Shown one piece after another: positions 25,643 to 33,743 of a stretch of 42,884 nt of DNA. Under the pieces are notes generated by a model. It saw only the letters and a list, made by a program, of their open reading frames with translations, did not search any database and was not told the origin of the DNA. Where the stretch lies: NCBI GenBank assembly GCA_018713425.1, contig DVOT01000258.1, forward strand, positions 1 through 42,884. The letters are read 5' to 3'. A program made the position numbers and the translations under genes. Source of the DNA: Alectryocaccomicrobium faecavium. Its GTDB lineage: Bacteria; Bacillota; Clostridia; Christensenellales; Aristaeellaceae. How positions within the stretch are numbered: the stretch's first letter is position 1; the number at the start of each line of letters is the position of its first letter.

Positions 25643-26425
25643 TTACAGCCGCGCGCTCAGCAAATTCCCGGATTCGTACCGGCGCAGCGCGCGGCGAAAC
25701 ACCACATGCGCCAGATAGAGGAAAAACAGGCAAAACGCCAGCCATAGCGCCGCCCACCATAGGCTTGCGCCGCGCGCCAACCACAGGGGAACGTGTACCA
25801 CGAACAGGGCGGGCAACACCGTCGCCATGACCACGCGAATGATCCACGGATAAATGCCCGCGGGATAGAGGCAGGCGTTGATAAGAAATTCCGAGGCCAT
25901 AGCGGCTGGCTGGCTGGCATCGCCCACATAAAAAGTGAGGCAATGGGCCATGGCTTCGAAGGATGCGATCAGCAGCGCGCCGCCCAGCGCTCCCAGCAAA
26001 AACCACAGCCAGGCCGCGCTATTTTGCCCGGTGAGCGCCATTAGCACAAAGCCGTAGAGCAAATCGCCCCAGGATGTGAAATCCGTTTTGGAGCAGGCCA
26101 GGCTCAAAAGGGGCGGCTTGGGCTGGAGCAAAAAGATATCCAATTCGCCTTGCACAATCGTGCGCGAAAGACCACGCACGCCGTCGAAAAACACGTGCGC
26201 CAGCCCATAGGCCGTGGAAGACGCCGCCCAGATGAACATCACATCGTCAAAGGAATAGCCGCCGATGGATTCGCCCGCATAGCCAAAGGCAACCCACCAG
26301 AAAAATACAAAGGTACTGTTGTTCAGTAGCATGCCCAGCGCGGCGCCCAGAAAGCTGGCCCGGTATTCGGCCGCGCTCATCAGGTTCAGCCGCGCGTAGC
26401 GCAAAAATAGGCGCAGATTCCGCAT
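25643..26425 (-). CDS. ABC-2-type export permease (COG3694-like)
   Basis: A 260-residue integral membrane protein with about six hydrophobic segments, starting MRNLRLFLRYARLNLMSAAEYRASF. The region GELDIFLLQPKPPL is shared by permeases of the COG4586-COG4587-COG3694 export systems. GGAGGT lies 8 nt before the ATG at 26425. The gap to the preceding permease gene is 5 bp. It forms the membrane channel together with that paralogue, powered by the ATPase encoded first in the operon. Confidence 0.88.
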   Translation of the reverse strand: MRNLRLFLRYARLNLMSAAEYRASFLGAALGMLLNNSTFVFFWWVAFGYAGESIGGYSFDDVMFIWAASSTAYGLAHVFFDGVRGLSRTIVQGELDIFLLQPKPPLLSLACSKTDFTSWGDLLYGFVLMALTGQNSAAWLWFLLGALGGALLIASFEAMAHCLTFYVGDASQPAAMASEFLINACLYPAGIYPWIIRVVMATVLPALFVVHVPLWLARGASLWWAALWLAFCLFFLYLAHVVFRRALRRYESGNLLSARL

Positions 26426-26430
26426 GTGGA

Positions 26431-27213
26431 TCAACCTCCGTTCGTTTCCAGCCGCCGCGCGCCGCGCGCGTACAGCGCCCGGGCCATGCCGGCCGCCAGG
26501 AATACCCAGGCGATTTGCAGGGGCACGATGCGCGCAAATTCCGCCCACTCAAAGGCGACGATCAGCCTGGCCGGGCCCCAGGAAACGTAGCTGAAGGGTA
26601 GGCAGCGCGCGATGTTCGCCAGCCAGCCGGGCAAAAATTCCAGCGGCAAAAACGTGCCCAGCATGAACACCAGCTTGGAATAGATGAACCGCAGCCCGGA
26701 GTTTTCCTCCAGGAAAAAGGCCGTCAGCCCCAGGCACATGGAGAGCAGCAGATTGAGCAGAATGCCCAGCAGCAGGGAAACCATCCCCAGGGGCAGCGTG
26801 CGCGGCTGGAAGCCTTCGATCGGCCCCACGAAGCAAAAGCCGATCAACAGCGCAAACAGCCCAAAGGCCGCAAAGTTGAGCGCCATCCCGCCCAGCGCGC
26901 CAGAAAGCCGGTAGCCCAGATAGGAATAGGGGCGGGTGAGCTGATAGGCGACCTGCCCGCTTTTCACATCCTGCGCGATTTCCGTAAAGACGTTCGTCCG
27001 CGTGCCAAAGGAAATCAGCTCTGTGATGCACAAATACCAGATCATCTGCGCAATGGTATAATCTTCCGGCGTGCCCGTGGCGTAAATCGTGCGCCACAGG
27101 CAGAAGAACACGAACAGGAACATGGCGTACATCGCAAAGCCGCCCAGCAGGTTCGCCCGATATTGCAGCGAATGCATCAAGTGGATTCGCGCGATGGTGC
27201 GGTACTTGCGCAT
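26431..27213 (-). CDS. ABC-2-type export permease (COG4587-like)
   Basis: A 260-residue, six-segment membrane protein. RKYRTIARIHLMHSLQYRANLLGG at the N-terminus and DVKSGQVAYQLTRPYSYLGYRL, a cytoplasmic coupling segment, are typical of this permease family. The ATG at 27213 is chosen by GGAGGGG 7 nt upstream and lies inside the 3' end of the ATPase gene (37-bp overlap), which couples their translation. The substrate is unknown. Confidence 0.88.
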   Translation of the reverse strand: MRKYRTIARIHLMHSLQYRANLLGGFAMYAMFLFVFFCLWRTIYATGTPEDYTIAQMIWYLCITELISFGTRTNVFTEIAQDVKSGQVAYQLTRPYSYLGYRLSGALGGMALNFAAFGLFALLIGFCFVGPIEGFQPRTLPLGMVSLLLGILLNLLLSMCLGLTAFFLEENSGLRFIYSKLVFMLGTFLPLEFLPGWLANIARCLPFSYVSWGPARLIVAFEWAEFARIVPLQIAWVFLAAGMARALYARGARRLETNGG

Positions 27214-28190
27214 TTCGCATCCCCTCCGTGAGAAGTGTATATGCGTTCCAGGATGGATTCCATCGAAGGCTCTTCCACGGTCACATCCGCTACGGGGCCC
27301 GCGGCAATCAAGCTGCGCAGCACCGCATCCGCCGCGTCCGCAGAGGTTTCCAGCAGGTATTCGCCGTCTGCCGTGCGCCGGGCCATGGACAGGGGAGGAA
27401 CCGCGCCTTCCTCCGCGTAGCGCACGCGGATGCGCCGTTCGCTCCAGTAGGCGCGCCGCAGCGCTTCCACCGTGCCGTCGAACACGACCGCGCCCGCGTC
27501 GAGCACCACGGCGCGGCGGCACAGCGCTTCCACATCGCCGGGATCGTGGCTGGTGAGGAACACCGTCACGCCCTGCGCGCGGTTCATGCGCAGGATGCAC
27601 TCGCGGATTTTGCGCTTGGCCACCACATCCAGGCCAATGGTCGGCTCGTCCAGAAAGAGCAGCTCGGGCGCGTGCAGCAGCGAGGCCGCGATTTCGCAGC
27701 GCATGCGCTGGCCCAGCGATAGCTTGCGCACCGGCGTGAGGAAGAACTCTTCCAGTTCAAATTCCCGCACCAGCGATTGCGTGCGCGCTTTCAGCGTTTG
27801 CCGGTCGAGATCGTAAATCGCGCCGAGCAGTTCAAAGCTATCCGCCGCGGGCAGGTGATACCACAGCAGCGATTTCTGGCCGAATACCGCGCCAATCCGG
27901 CGCGATAGCGCCTGGCGCTCCGCCTGCGGCGCGAGGCCCAACACGCGCGCTTCGCCATCCGATGGATACAAAATGCCCGTGAGCATCTTGATCAGCGTGG
28001 ATTTGCCCGCGCCATTCGGGCCGATGCAGGCCAGCGTTTCTCCCCGTTCCACCGCCAGACTCACGCCGCGCACTGCGTCCACTTCGCGGTATTCGCTCCG
28101 CGCAAGGGCCTTCAGGCTGGCGCGCAGGCCCGGCGGCTTCACGCGCGCCCGATAGCGTTTTTGCAGGTTTCGCGTTTCGATCGCCAACAT
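27177..28190 (-). CDS. ABC-2 exporter ATP-binding protein (COG4586-like)
   Basis: A 337-residue ATPase: Walker A GPNGAGKST, signature LSLGQRMR, Walker B LLFLDEPTIGLD and the switch histidine in FLTSHDPGD. The N-terminal 45 residues (RARVKPPGLRASLKALARSEYREV) before the ABC core are typical of COG4586, as is a C-terminal extension of about 80 residues. The ATG at 28190 follows AAAGGAG. Expression probably depends on antitermination at 28262-28307, since the only strong promoter lies upstream of that terminator. Confidence 0.9.
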   Translation of the reverse strand: MLAIETRNLQKRYRARVKPPGLRASLKALARSEYREVDAVRGVSLAVERGETLACIGPNGAGKSTLIKMLTGILYPSDGEARVLGLAPQAERQALSRRIGAVFGQKSLLWYHLPAADSFELLGAIYDLDRQTLKARTQSLVREFELEEFFLTPVRKLSLGQRMRCEIAASLLHAPELLFLDEPTIGLDVVAKRKIRECILRMNRAQGVTVFLTSHDPGDVEALCRRAVVLDAGAVVFDGTVEALRRAYWSERRIRVRYAEEGAVPPLSMARRTADGEYLLETSADAADAVLRSLIAAGPVADVTVEEPSMESILERIYTSHGGDAKCASTAPSREST

Positions 28191-28261
28191 TTGCCATCGC
28201 TCCTTTGGGTAAAATAAAAAAAGTGGCGCTCTACGCACCGCTTTCTTTGTTGGAATGCCGG

Positions 28262-28307
28262 AAAAAGAAAAAACGGTGCGGCATAGCCCCCGCCATGCCG
28301 CACCGTT
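28262..28307 (-). terminator. Leader terminator (attenuator) of the ABC-2 operon
   Basis: A perfect 13-bp stem (28272-28284 with 28295-28307, 10-nt loop) is followed on the minus strand by a six-T run, C, and five more T. It starts 7 nt after the leader-peptide stop and lies 72 bp upstream of the ATPase start. The 5' arm and loop (minus strand 28303-28292) can pair instead with 28336-28326 at the end of the leader ORF: 4 + 7 bp with one bulged A and two G-U pairs, a candidate antiterminator. Confidence 0.88.
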
Positions 28308-28314
28308 GAATGGC

Positions 28315-28392
28315 TCAAACGCTGCGCACGGCTGGCCGGCAAAGCAGAATATGAATGTGCAAGTTTTGGTGAAAAAACGGAACCAGCAACAT
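28315..28392 (-). CDS. Leader peptide of the ABC-2 export operon (25 aa)
   Basis: A 25-codon ORF reads MLLVPFFHQNLHIHILLC followed by RPAVRSV. AGGAG is placed 8 nt before the ATG, which is 31 nt downstream of a perfect -10 box. It ends 7 nt before an intrinsic terminator, and its last third overlaps the segment that can form the antiterminator. Such an arrangement is what ribosome-mediated attenuation needs: a stalled ribosome in the leader frees or masks RNA so that the terminator does not form. Three histidines, two phenylalanines and several leucines lie in the first half; whether stalling responds to an antibiotic, an amino acid or the nascent peptide itself is unknown. Too short for standard annotation. 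Confidence 0.75.
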   Translation of the reverse strand: MLLVPFFHQNLHIHILLCRPAVRSV

Positions 28393-28422
28393 CGCGCGCG
28401 CTCCTCTCTAAAAGTTGGAGCC

Positions 28423-28451
28423 ATTATAGCAACGCTCAAATGGCTTGTCAA
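28423..28451 (-). promoter_or_regulatory. Consensus promoter of the ABC-2 leader transcript
   Basis: Minus strand: perfect TTGACA (28451-28446), 17-bp spacer, perfect TATAAT (28428-28423). Such a strong promoter upstream of a terminator suggests constant initiation with control at the attenuator. Confidence 0.93.
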
Positions 28452-28532
28452 TACGGAGAGGGGAATTTAACATTACATGCTGGAACACACGTTCTGTTTT
28501 CTAAAGATTAACGGAAAAAAATTCGCGAGCTA

Positions 28533-28561
28533 TTGACAAAAAGGGGGTGTTGTGATATACT
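28533..28561 (+). promoter_or_regulatory. Promoter of tRNA-Gln/tRNA-Glu
   Basis: Perfect TTGACA (28533-28538), 17 bp, TATACT (28556-28561). It diverges from the ABC-2 leader promoter with about 80 bp between the two -35 boxes. The transcript starts about 30 nt before tRNA-Gln and may continue into the acetyltransferase gene. Confidence 0.9.
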
Positions 28562-28600
28562 ATGTTTTGTCGGTCGGGCACGGCGTGCTCGGTTGACTGT

Positions 28601-28674
28601 AGCGGAATGGTGTAACGGTAGCACCTGCGACTCTGACTCGTATTGTCTAGGTTCGAATCCTAGTTCCGCTGCCA
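28601..28674 (+). tRNA. tRNA-Gln (anticodon CTG)
   Basis: Acceptor AGCGGAA/TTCCGCT, anticodon stem TGCGA/TCGTA with loop CTCTGAC (anticodon CTG, reading CAG), T arm CTAGG/CCTAG with loop TTCGAAT, discriminator G and encoded CCA. The glutaminyl-tRNA synthetase that would charge it is also in this window. Confidence 0.94.
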
Positions 28675-28681
28675 TTTTTTT

Positions 28682-28756
28682 GCCTCCATGGTCAAGCGGT
28701 TAAGACGTCGCCCTCTCACGGCGAAAACAGGGGTTCGAGTCCCCTTGGAGGTGCCA
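28682..28756 (+). tRNA. tRNA-Glu (anticodon CTC)
   Basis: Acceptor GCCTCCA/TGGAGGT (first pair G-U), anticodon stem TCGCC/GGCGA with loop CTCTCAC (anticodon CTC, reading GAG), T arm AGGGG/CCCCT with loop TTCGAGT, discriminator G and encoded CCA. It follows tRNA-Gln by 7 bp. Confidence 0.94.
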
Positions 28757-28821
28757 ACATCCAATGGCGTTGCCAAAGGATGTTTTATTTTTGCCCAATC
28801 CGCACACATAGGAGGGAGCGT

Positions 28822-29460
28822 ATGGCCTGGAAAGCCGTTGACATGGCGCAATACCCGCGCCGGGCACACTTTGCCTATTTTTCCGCGATGCAATATCCCT
28901 ATGTGGGCGTAACGCAGGAAACCGACGTGACGGAACTGCTGGCGGCGTGCCGGGCAAGGCAGCGCTCGTTTTATCTTTCGTTTCTCCATGCCGCGGCGCT
29001 GGCGGCCGATGGCGTGCCAGAATTGCGCTGGCGCATTCGCGCGGGCGGCATCGTGGAATACGACGAATGCCCCACCTCGCACATCGAACTGCTGGAGGAT
29101 GAAACCTATTGCTATTGCACGCTGCGCCACCACATGCCGCTGGAAGAATATTACCCCTATGCGGAAGAAGCGCGGCGGCAGTGCCGCCAGCGGGCCAGCA
29201 TAGAAGAGGACGCGGAGGTGGAAAGCCTGTATTTCATCTCCACGCTTCCCTGGCTGCACTATTCGGCGCTGATTCAGCCCGTCGCCGGCGGGGAGGAGTC
29301 CAATCCCCGCATTACGTGGGGCCAATACCGGCAGGACGGCGCTGGGCGCGTGAGCCTGCCCGTCACGCTGCTGGCGCATCACGCGCTGGTGGACGGCATC
29401 CACATCGCGCGGTTTTATCAAAACCTGGCGGAACAATTGCGGATGGTGGCGGGCGCATAG
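28822..29460 (+). CDS. CatA-like O-acetyltransferase
   Basis: A 212-residue protein of the chloramphenicol acetyltransferase (type A) fold. The catalytic motif HHxxxDG is present as AHHALVDGIH near the C-terminus, the central STLPW motif precedes it, and the family-typical length (about 215) is kept. In CAT a serine (Ser148 in CAT-III) follows the PW motif as PWxSF; here the same place reads PWLHY, so histidine replaces the serine. That makes classical chloramphenicol resistance uncertain; it may acetylate another hydroxyl compound. GGAGGG decides the ATG at 28822. It lies 65 bp after tRNA-Glu and opposite the attenuated ABC exporter. Confidence 0.85.
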   Translation: MAWKAVDMAQYPRRAHFAYFSAMQYPYVGVTQETDVTELLAACRARQRSFYLSFLHAAALAADGVPELRWRIRAGGIVEYDECPTSHIELLEDETYCYCTLRHHMPLEEYYPYAEEARRQCRQRASIEEDAEVESLYFISTLPWLHYSALIQPVAGGEESNPRITWGQYRQDGAGRVSLPVTLLAHHALVDGIHIARFYQNLAEQLRMVAGA

Positions 29461-29497
29461 AGAGCGTGGCGGAAAGAAGCCCGCCCCAAATGAGAAA

Positions 29498-29553
29498 AAA
29501 CCTTCCCCTCGCGCGGCAGAATTGGCAAAGGCCTGCCCACGAGGGGAAGGTTT
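29498..29553 (-). terminator. Terminator of the kor-lepB operon
   Basis: A 14-bp outer stem (29498-29511 with 29540-29553) holds an inner 5-bp stem (29515-29519 with 29533-29537). On the minus strand it ends in TTTTTTC, 18 bp after the small membrane peptide stop. In the plus direction it follows the acetyltransferase by 37 bp and could serve that gene too, though without a good T tract. Confidence 0.85.
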
Positions 29554-29571
29554 CGCTTTCAGATTCGTTCT

Positions 29572-29670
29572 CTATCGCATGCTCAAAAGCACGCCGGTCA
29601 CCGTGCCCAGCACCATCAGCGCGGCCAGCAGCAGCGCGATGAGGCGCGCGGCGTTCTTGCGGGCGCGCAT
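29572..29670 (-). CDS. Small membrane peptide (32 aa) coupled to lepB
   Basis: A 32-residue ORF: MRARKNAARLIALLLAALMV followed by LGTVTGVLLSMR. It has a basic N-terminus and one hydrophobic helix (about residues 9-29). Its ATG shares a base with the TGA of the second lepB (TGATG), which suggests coupled translation, and the operon terminator follows 18 bp after its stop. I do not recognise a family. A role as a small partner of the signal peptidase is only a guess from position. Confidence 0.6.
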   Translation of the reverse strand: MRARKNAARLIALLLAALMVLGTVTGVLLSMR

Positions 29671-30293
29671 CACTCCACAGCTCCAATCTCATCAAGCGGC
29701 CAAATCACGTAGCGCACCTTGCCCACGATCATATCCTCGGTGAGCGGGCCCACGACATCCTCTTCGGAAATGTGCTCGTCCATCCAGGTGCGCGAATCGT
29801 GGCTGTTGTAGAGGTTATCGCCCACGCAGAAATACTCGTCCTCGCCCAGGGTGTAGGTGTAATCCGCATAGGGATAGCGGCTCTCGGGGTCTATGGCCTC
29901 GCCGTTGATATAGGTCACGCCGTCCTTGCGTTCGATCACGTCGCCGGGCACGCCGCGCACGCGCTTGACGAAATACGTGCGTCCACGGCCCGGGAAATGG
30001 CAGATGACCACGTCGTCGCGCTCCACGCCAAAGAGCTTTTTGTCCAGAATGGTCACGAACATGCGCTCGCCATCCGCCAGCGTGTAATCCATAGAATGCC
30101 CATCCACCCGGATGATGGTGAACAGGAACGTGCGGATGAATAGCACCACCACCAGCGCGACCACCAGCGCGACCACCCATTCGCGAATTTCCTTAAGGAA
30201 TTTCGCTTTGCGCGCGGCCTGCTGTTCTTCTGGCGTGAGCTCCTTTTGCTCTTCCGCCGCGACGGCGTTCTGCTCCGCCTCTTTTTTCTTCAT
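29670..30293 (-). CDS. lepB: Signal peptidase I (second copy)
   Basis: A 207-residue type I signal peptidase with a charged, Glu/Lys-rich cytoplasmic N-terminus (residues 1-45), one membrane segment (about 50-68) and the catalytic domain outside. Catalytic Ser is in DGHSMDYTL and Lys in FVKRVRGVPGD; GDNLYNSHDSR is the conserved box E. It removes signal peptides from exported proteins. AAGGAG lies 11 nt before the ATG at 30293. It follows the first lepB by 34 bp. The long acidic N-terminus distinguishes it from the first copy. Confidence 0.95.
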   Translation of the reverse strand: MKKKEAEQNAVAAEEQKELTPEEQQAARKAKFLKEIREWVVALVVALVVVLFIRTFLFTIIRVDGHSMDYTLADGERMFVTILDKKLFGVERDDVVICHFPGRGRTYFVKRVRGVPGDVIERKDGVTYINGEAIDPESRYPYADYTYTLGEDEYFCVGDNLYNSHDSRTWMDEHISEEDVVGPLTEDMIVGKVRYVIWPLDEIGAVE

Positions 30294-30327
30294 ATCCGAA
30301 CTTTCTCCTTTATCGCTTGCTGCGCCG

Positions 30328-30867
30328 CTAAAGGCCGCCCGCGCGGGAAAAGGGAAACACGATGGCGCGCACGCGGCCCACAAAGGCGCTCTTGGGGAGC
30401 GTGCCAATGTCCGCGTCGCGGCTATCGTGACTGGAATAGCGGTTGTCGCCCAGCACGAGATATTCGTCTTCCCCCAGCACGATGGAAAAATCCTCGCGCG
30501 CTTCGTTTTGCACAAACGGCTCGTCATAGAATGCGCCGTTTATGAATGTCGCATCCCCCTGGATATCCACCCGCTCGCCCGGTAGGCCGATCACGCGCTT
30601 GACGAAAACGCCTTCGCGCCCCGGAATGCGGATGAGCGCGATATCGCCCCGCTGCGGCGTGGAAAACCAATAATCGAACTTGGTGGCCAGCGCGATATCG
30701 CCGGTCATCAACGTGTCGTTCATGGATACGCCCGCGATGCGCACAAAATCCAGCACAAAAAACCGCAAGATCAGCGCGGCCGCCAGCGCGATGGCCAGCG
30801 AGCGCGCCCAGCGGATGGTTTCGCGGCGGCGCATGCGCCGCCGCCGTTCAGCACGGTCCACCGGCAT
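30328..30867 (-). CDS. lepB: Signal peptidase I (first copy)
   Basis: A 179-residue type I signal peptidase with a very basic N-terminus (RAERRRRMRRRE), one membrane segment (about residues 22-42), catalytic Ser in AGVSMNDTL, Lys in FVKRVIGLPGE and box E GDNRYSSHDSRD. GGAGGAGG precedes the ATG at 30867. The gene starts inside the 3' end of the DUF951 gene (20-bp overlap). Confidence 0.95.
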   Translation of the reverse strand: MPVDRAERRRRMRRRETIRWARSLAIALAAALILRFFVLDFVRIAGVSMNDTLMTGDIALATKFDYWFSTPQRGDIALIRIPGREGVFVKRVIGLPGERVDIQGDATFINGAFYDEPFVQNEAREDFSIVLGEDEYLVLGDNRYSSHDSRDADIGTLPKSAFVGRVRAIVFPFSRAGGL

Positions 30868-31060
30868 GTTCTTCCTCCTCCGCGCGGCGCACGAGCTTTT
30901 TCACGCGCTTTTCAAACACATAGCGCTCCAACATCACCACGCGACCGCACGTTAAGCATTTCAGCTTCACGTCCGCGCCCACACGCGTGATTTCCCAGTC
31001 CGTGCCGCCGCAAGGGTGCGGCTTTTTCATGCGCACGATATCGCCTAGCTGAATCTCCAT
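30848..31060 (-). CDS. DUF951-family protein
   Basis: A 70-residue protein beginning MEIQLGDIVRMKKPHPCGG, with KCLTCGRVVMLERYVFEKRVKK. The pattern IVxxKKPHPCG...KCxxCGRxVML is that of DUF951, a small Firmicute protein often encoded near ribosome- or secretion-related genes; three cysteines and a histidine could bind zinc. Function is unknown. It follows korC by 6 bp and overlaps lepB by 20 bp. Confidence 0.92.
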   Translation of the reverse strand: MEIQLGDIVRMKKPHPCGGTDWEITRVGADVKLKCLTCGRVVMLERYVFEKRVKKLVRRAEEEEHAGGPC

Positions 31061-31066
31061 CGTACC

Positions 31067-31606
31067 TTATGCCTGCACAGCTTTCATGCCCGCCTCGATG
31101 GCGGCGCGGTTGAGCGGCATCCACTTTTCCTTGGAGGGGCCCAGCTTGTGGCGCAGCGCATCCATCATCGCGTCCACGGTGAACTGGCCCGTCACGCCCA
31201 AGTAGGCGCCCAGCATGGCCATGTTGGCTACCTTGGCGCTCTTGAGCTCGTCTGCAATGTCGTTGCAGCGCACGCCGATTGCGCGGATGTCCGTGCGCGA
31301 GGGCTTCACGTCGATCAGGGATTCGTTGTAGAGCAGCAAGCCGCCGCTCACCACGTTCTTTTCAAAGGCTTCCATGCTGGGGCGGTTCATGGCGATGACC
31401 ACGTCCGCCGATTCCACCTTGGGGGAACCGACGCTATCGTCCGAAATCACCACGGAGCAATTCGCGCTGCCGCCGCGCATTTCGGGGCCGTACGCGGGCA
31501 TCCAGGAAACCTGTTTGCCCTCCAGCATACCGGCGTAGGCCAGCAGCTGGCCCATCAGCAAAACGCCCTGCCCGCCGAACCCGGCGATAATCAGTTGCTT
31601 TTCCAT
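31067..31606 (-). CDS. korC: 2-oxoacid:ferredoxin oxidoreductase, gamma subunit
   Basis: The 179-residue gamma subunit starts with the ADP-binding-like IIAGFGGQGVLLMGQLLAYAG and has PAYGPEMRGGSANCSVVIS, both diagnostic. With korD, korA and korB it forms a four-subunit enzyme that converts a 2-oxoacid and CoA to acyl-CoA, CO2 and reduced ferredoxin. Subunit order D-A-B-C is typical of 2-oxoglutarate or branched-chain 2-oxoacid enzymes; sequence alone does not separate these. Confidence 0.93.
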   Translation of the reverse strand: MEKQLIIAGFGGQGVLLMGQLLAYAGMLEGKQVSWMPAYGPEMRGGSANCSVVISDDSVGSPKVESADVVIAMNRPSMEAFEKNVVSGGLLLYNESLIDVKPSRTDIRAIGVRCNDIADELKSAKVANMAMLGAYLGVTGQFTVDAMMDALRHKLGPSKEKWMPLNRAAIEAGMKAVQA

Positions 31607-31628
31607 ATGTTTTCTCCTCGTGTGCGGA

Positions 31629-32369
<741 letters not shown>

Positions 32370-32371
32370 AT

Positions 32372-33433
32372 TTATCCCTCCCGACCGGCGAGCTTGAGGA
32401 TCTGCCGGGTAATTTCGCCAACGCCCGGAATCACGCCGCCCGTGCGGCCATAGAATTCCACCGGCCGCGCGCCGTTGACCGCGATGCGCACATCGTCGAC
32501 CATCTGCCCGAGCGACATTTCCACCGTGAGGAACTTCTTCGCCTTCTGCGCCGCGCGGGCAAACGCCTCGCTGGGGAACGGCCACAGCGTGATGGGGCGG
32601 ATTAGCCCGGCCTTCACGCCCTGCGCGCGTGCCTGGCGGATGGCGGTGAGGGCGATGCGCGCCGTGGTGCCGTAAGCGGCGATCACGTATTCCGCGTCGT
32701 CCATATACTGCTCTTCCACCATGCACTCGTTCTTGGCGATTTCCTCATATTGCTTTTTCAGCGCCAGGTTGAGCTCTTCGCAGCGGTCGGCCTCGATATA
32801 CAGCGAATTGATCACCGCGCGCGGGCGGCTCTTGCCGTCCCAGCCGGTCGCGGCCCAGTCCTTCTTTGGCAGCGGACGGGGCTTGTATTCGGGCATTTCC
32901 ACTGGCTCCATCATCTGGCCGATCACGCCGTCGCCTAGGATCATGGCGGGCATGCGGTACTGATCCGCCACGTCAAAGGCGCGTTGCGTCAGCTCCACGG
33001 CCTCCTGCACGGACGCGGGCGCGAACACCACCACGCGGTAATCGCCGTGGCCGCCGCCGCGCGTGGCCTGGTAATAGTCCGACTGCGCGGGCTGGATCGA
33101 GCCCAGGCCCGGACCGCCGCGCACGATGTTCACCACCACGCAGGGCAGCTGCGCGCCGGCAATGTAGCTGATGCCTTCCTGCTTGAGGGCAATGCCCGGG
33201 CTGGAAGAACTGGTCATCGCGCGCGCGCCAGCGCCCGCCGCGCCATACACCATGTTGATGGCGGCGATTTCGCTCTCCGCCTGCAGGAATACGCCGCCCA
33301 CCTCGGGCAGCCGCCGGGACATATATTCGGGAATTTCGCTCTGTGGGGTAATCGGGTAACCAAAATAATACCGGCAACCCGCCTGCACGGCGGCCTCGGC
33401 GATGGCCTCGTTCCCCTTCATCATCTGTCTCAT
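32372..33433 (-). CDS. korA: 2-oxoacid:ferredoxin oxidoreductase, alpha subunit
   Basis: The 353-residue alpha subunit has GNEAIAEAAVQAGCRYYFGYPITPQSEI near the N-terminus, QAESEIAAINMVYGAAGAGARAMTSSSSPG and a C-terminal transketolase-like domain with LTVEMSLGQM. These are signature segments of the family. GGAGG lies 7 nt before the ATG at 33433; korD ends 11 bp upstream. Confidence 0.95.
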   Translation of the reverse strand: MRQMMKGNEAIAEAAVQAGCRYYFGYPITPQSEIPEYMSRRLPEVGGVFLQAESEIAAINMVYGAAGAGARAMTSSSSPGIALKQEGISYIAGAQLPCVVVNIVRGGPGLGSIQPAQSDYYQATRGGGHGDYRVVVFAPASVQEAVELTQRAFDVADQYRMPAMILGDGVIGQMMEPVEMPEYKPRPLPKKDWAATGWDGKSRPRAVINSLYIEADRCEELNLALKKQYEEIAKNECMVEEQYMDDAEYVIAAYGTTARIALTAIRQARAQGVKAGLIRPITLWPFPSEAFARAAQKAKKFLTVEMSLGQMVDDVRIAVNGARPVEFYGRTGGVIPGVGEITRQILKLAGREG

Positions 33434-33444
33434 GGCCGCGCCTC

Positions 33445-33648
33445 CTATTTCTCTACGGTAATCGCGCAATCGGGGCACATGCGCGCGCACAGCGCGCAGC
33501 CGATGCACTGGCTCTCATCCGCGATGGCCGCGGGATGGTAGCCTTTGGAATTCAGGGTTTTCGCGGGCGCTATCAGTTTCCTGGGGCACGCCGCGGTGCA
33601 CAGCAGGCAGCCCTTGCAGCGTTCCGGATCAATAATCGCCTTTGCCAT
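33445..33648 (-). CDS. korD: 2-oxoacid:ferredoxin oxidoreductase, delta (ferredoxin) subunit
   Basis: A 67-residue two-cluster ferredoxin: CKGCLLCTAACP and CIGCALCARMCP ligate two [4Fe-4S] clusters that pass electrons from the KorAB active site to external ferredoxin. GGAGG lies 7 nt before the ATG at 33648, so the start is firm. It is the first gene of the korDABC-DUF951-lepB operon, directly behind the promoter at 33678-33706. Confidence 0.95.
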   Translation of the reverse strand: MAKAIIDPERCKGCLLCTAACPRKLIAPAKTLNSKGYHPAAIADESQCIGCALCARMCPDCAITVEK

Positions 33649-33677
33649 CGTATCGCCTCCCAATCTGGTTTCGTTCT

Positions 33678-33706
33678 ATTATACGGCCTTGTGTGTAAAA
33701 ATTCAA
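33678..33706 (-). promoter_or_regulatory. Promoter of the kor operon
   Basis: Minus strand: TTGAAT (33706-33701), 17-bp spacer, perfect TATAAT (33683-33678). It lies 30 bp before the korD start, in the short gap after glnS. Confidence 0.85.
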
Positions 33707-33743
33707 CGGATGTTTATGATGATATATAGTTTTCCGTTCGGCT

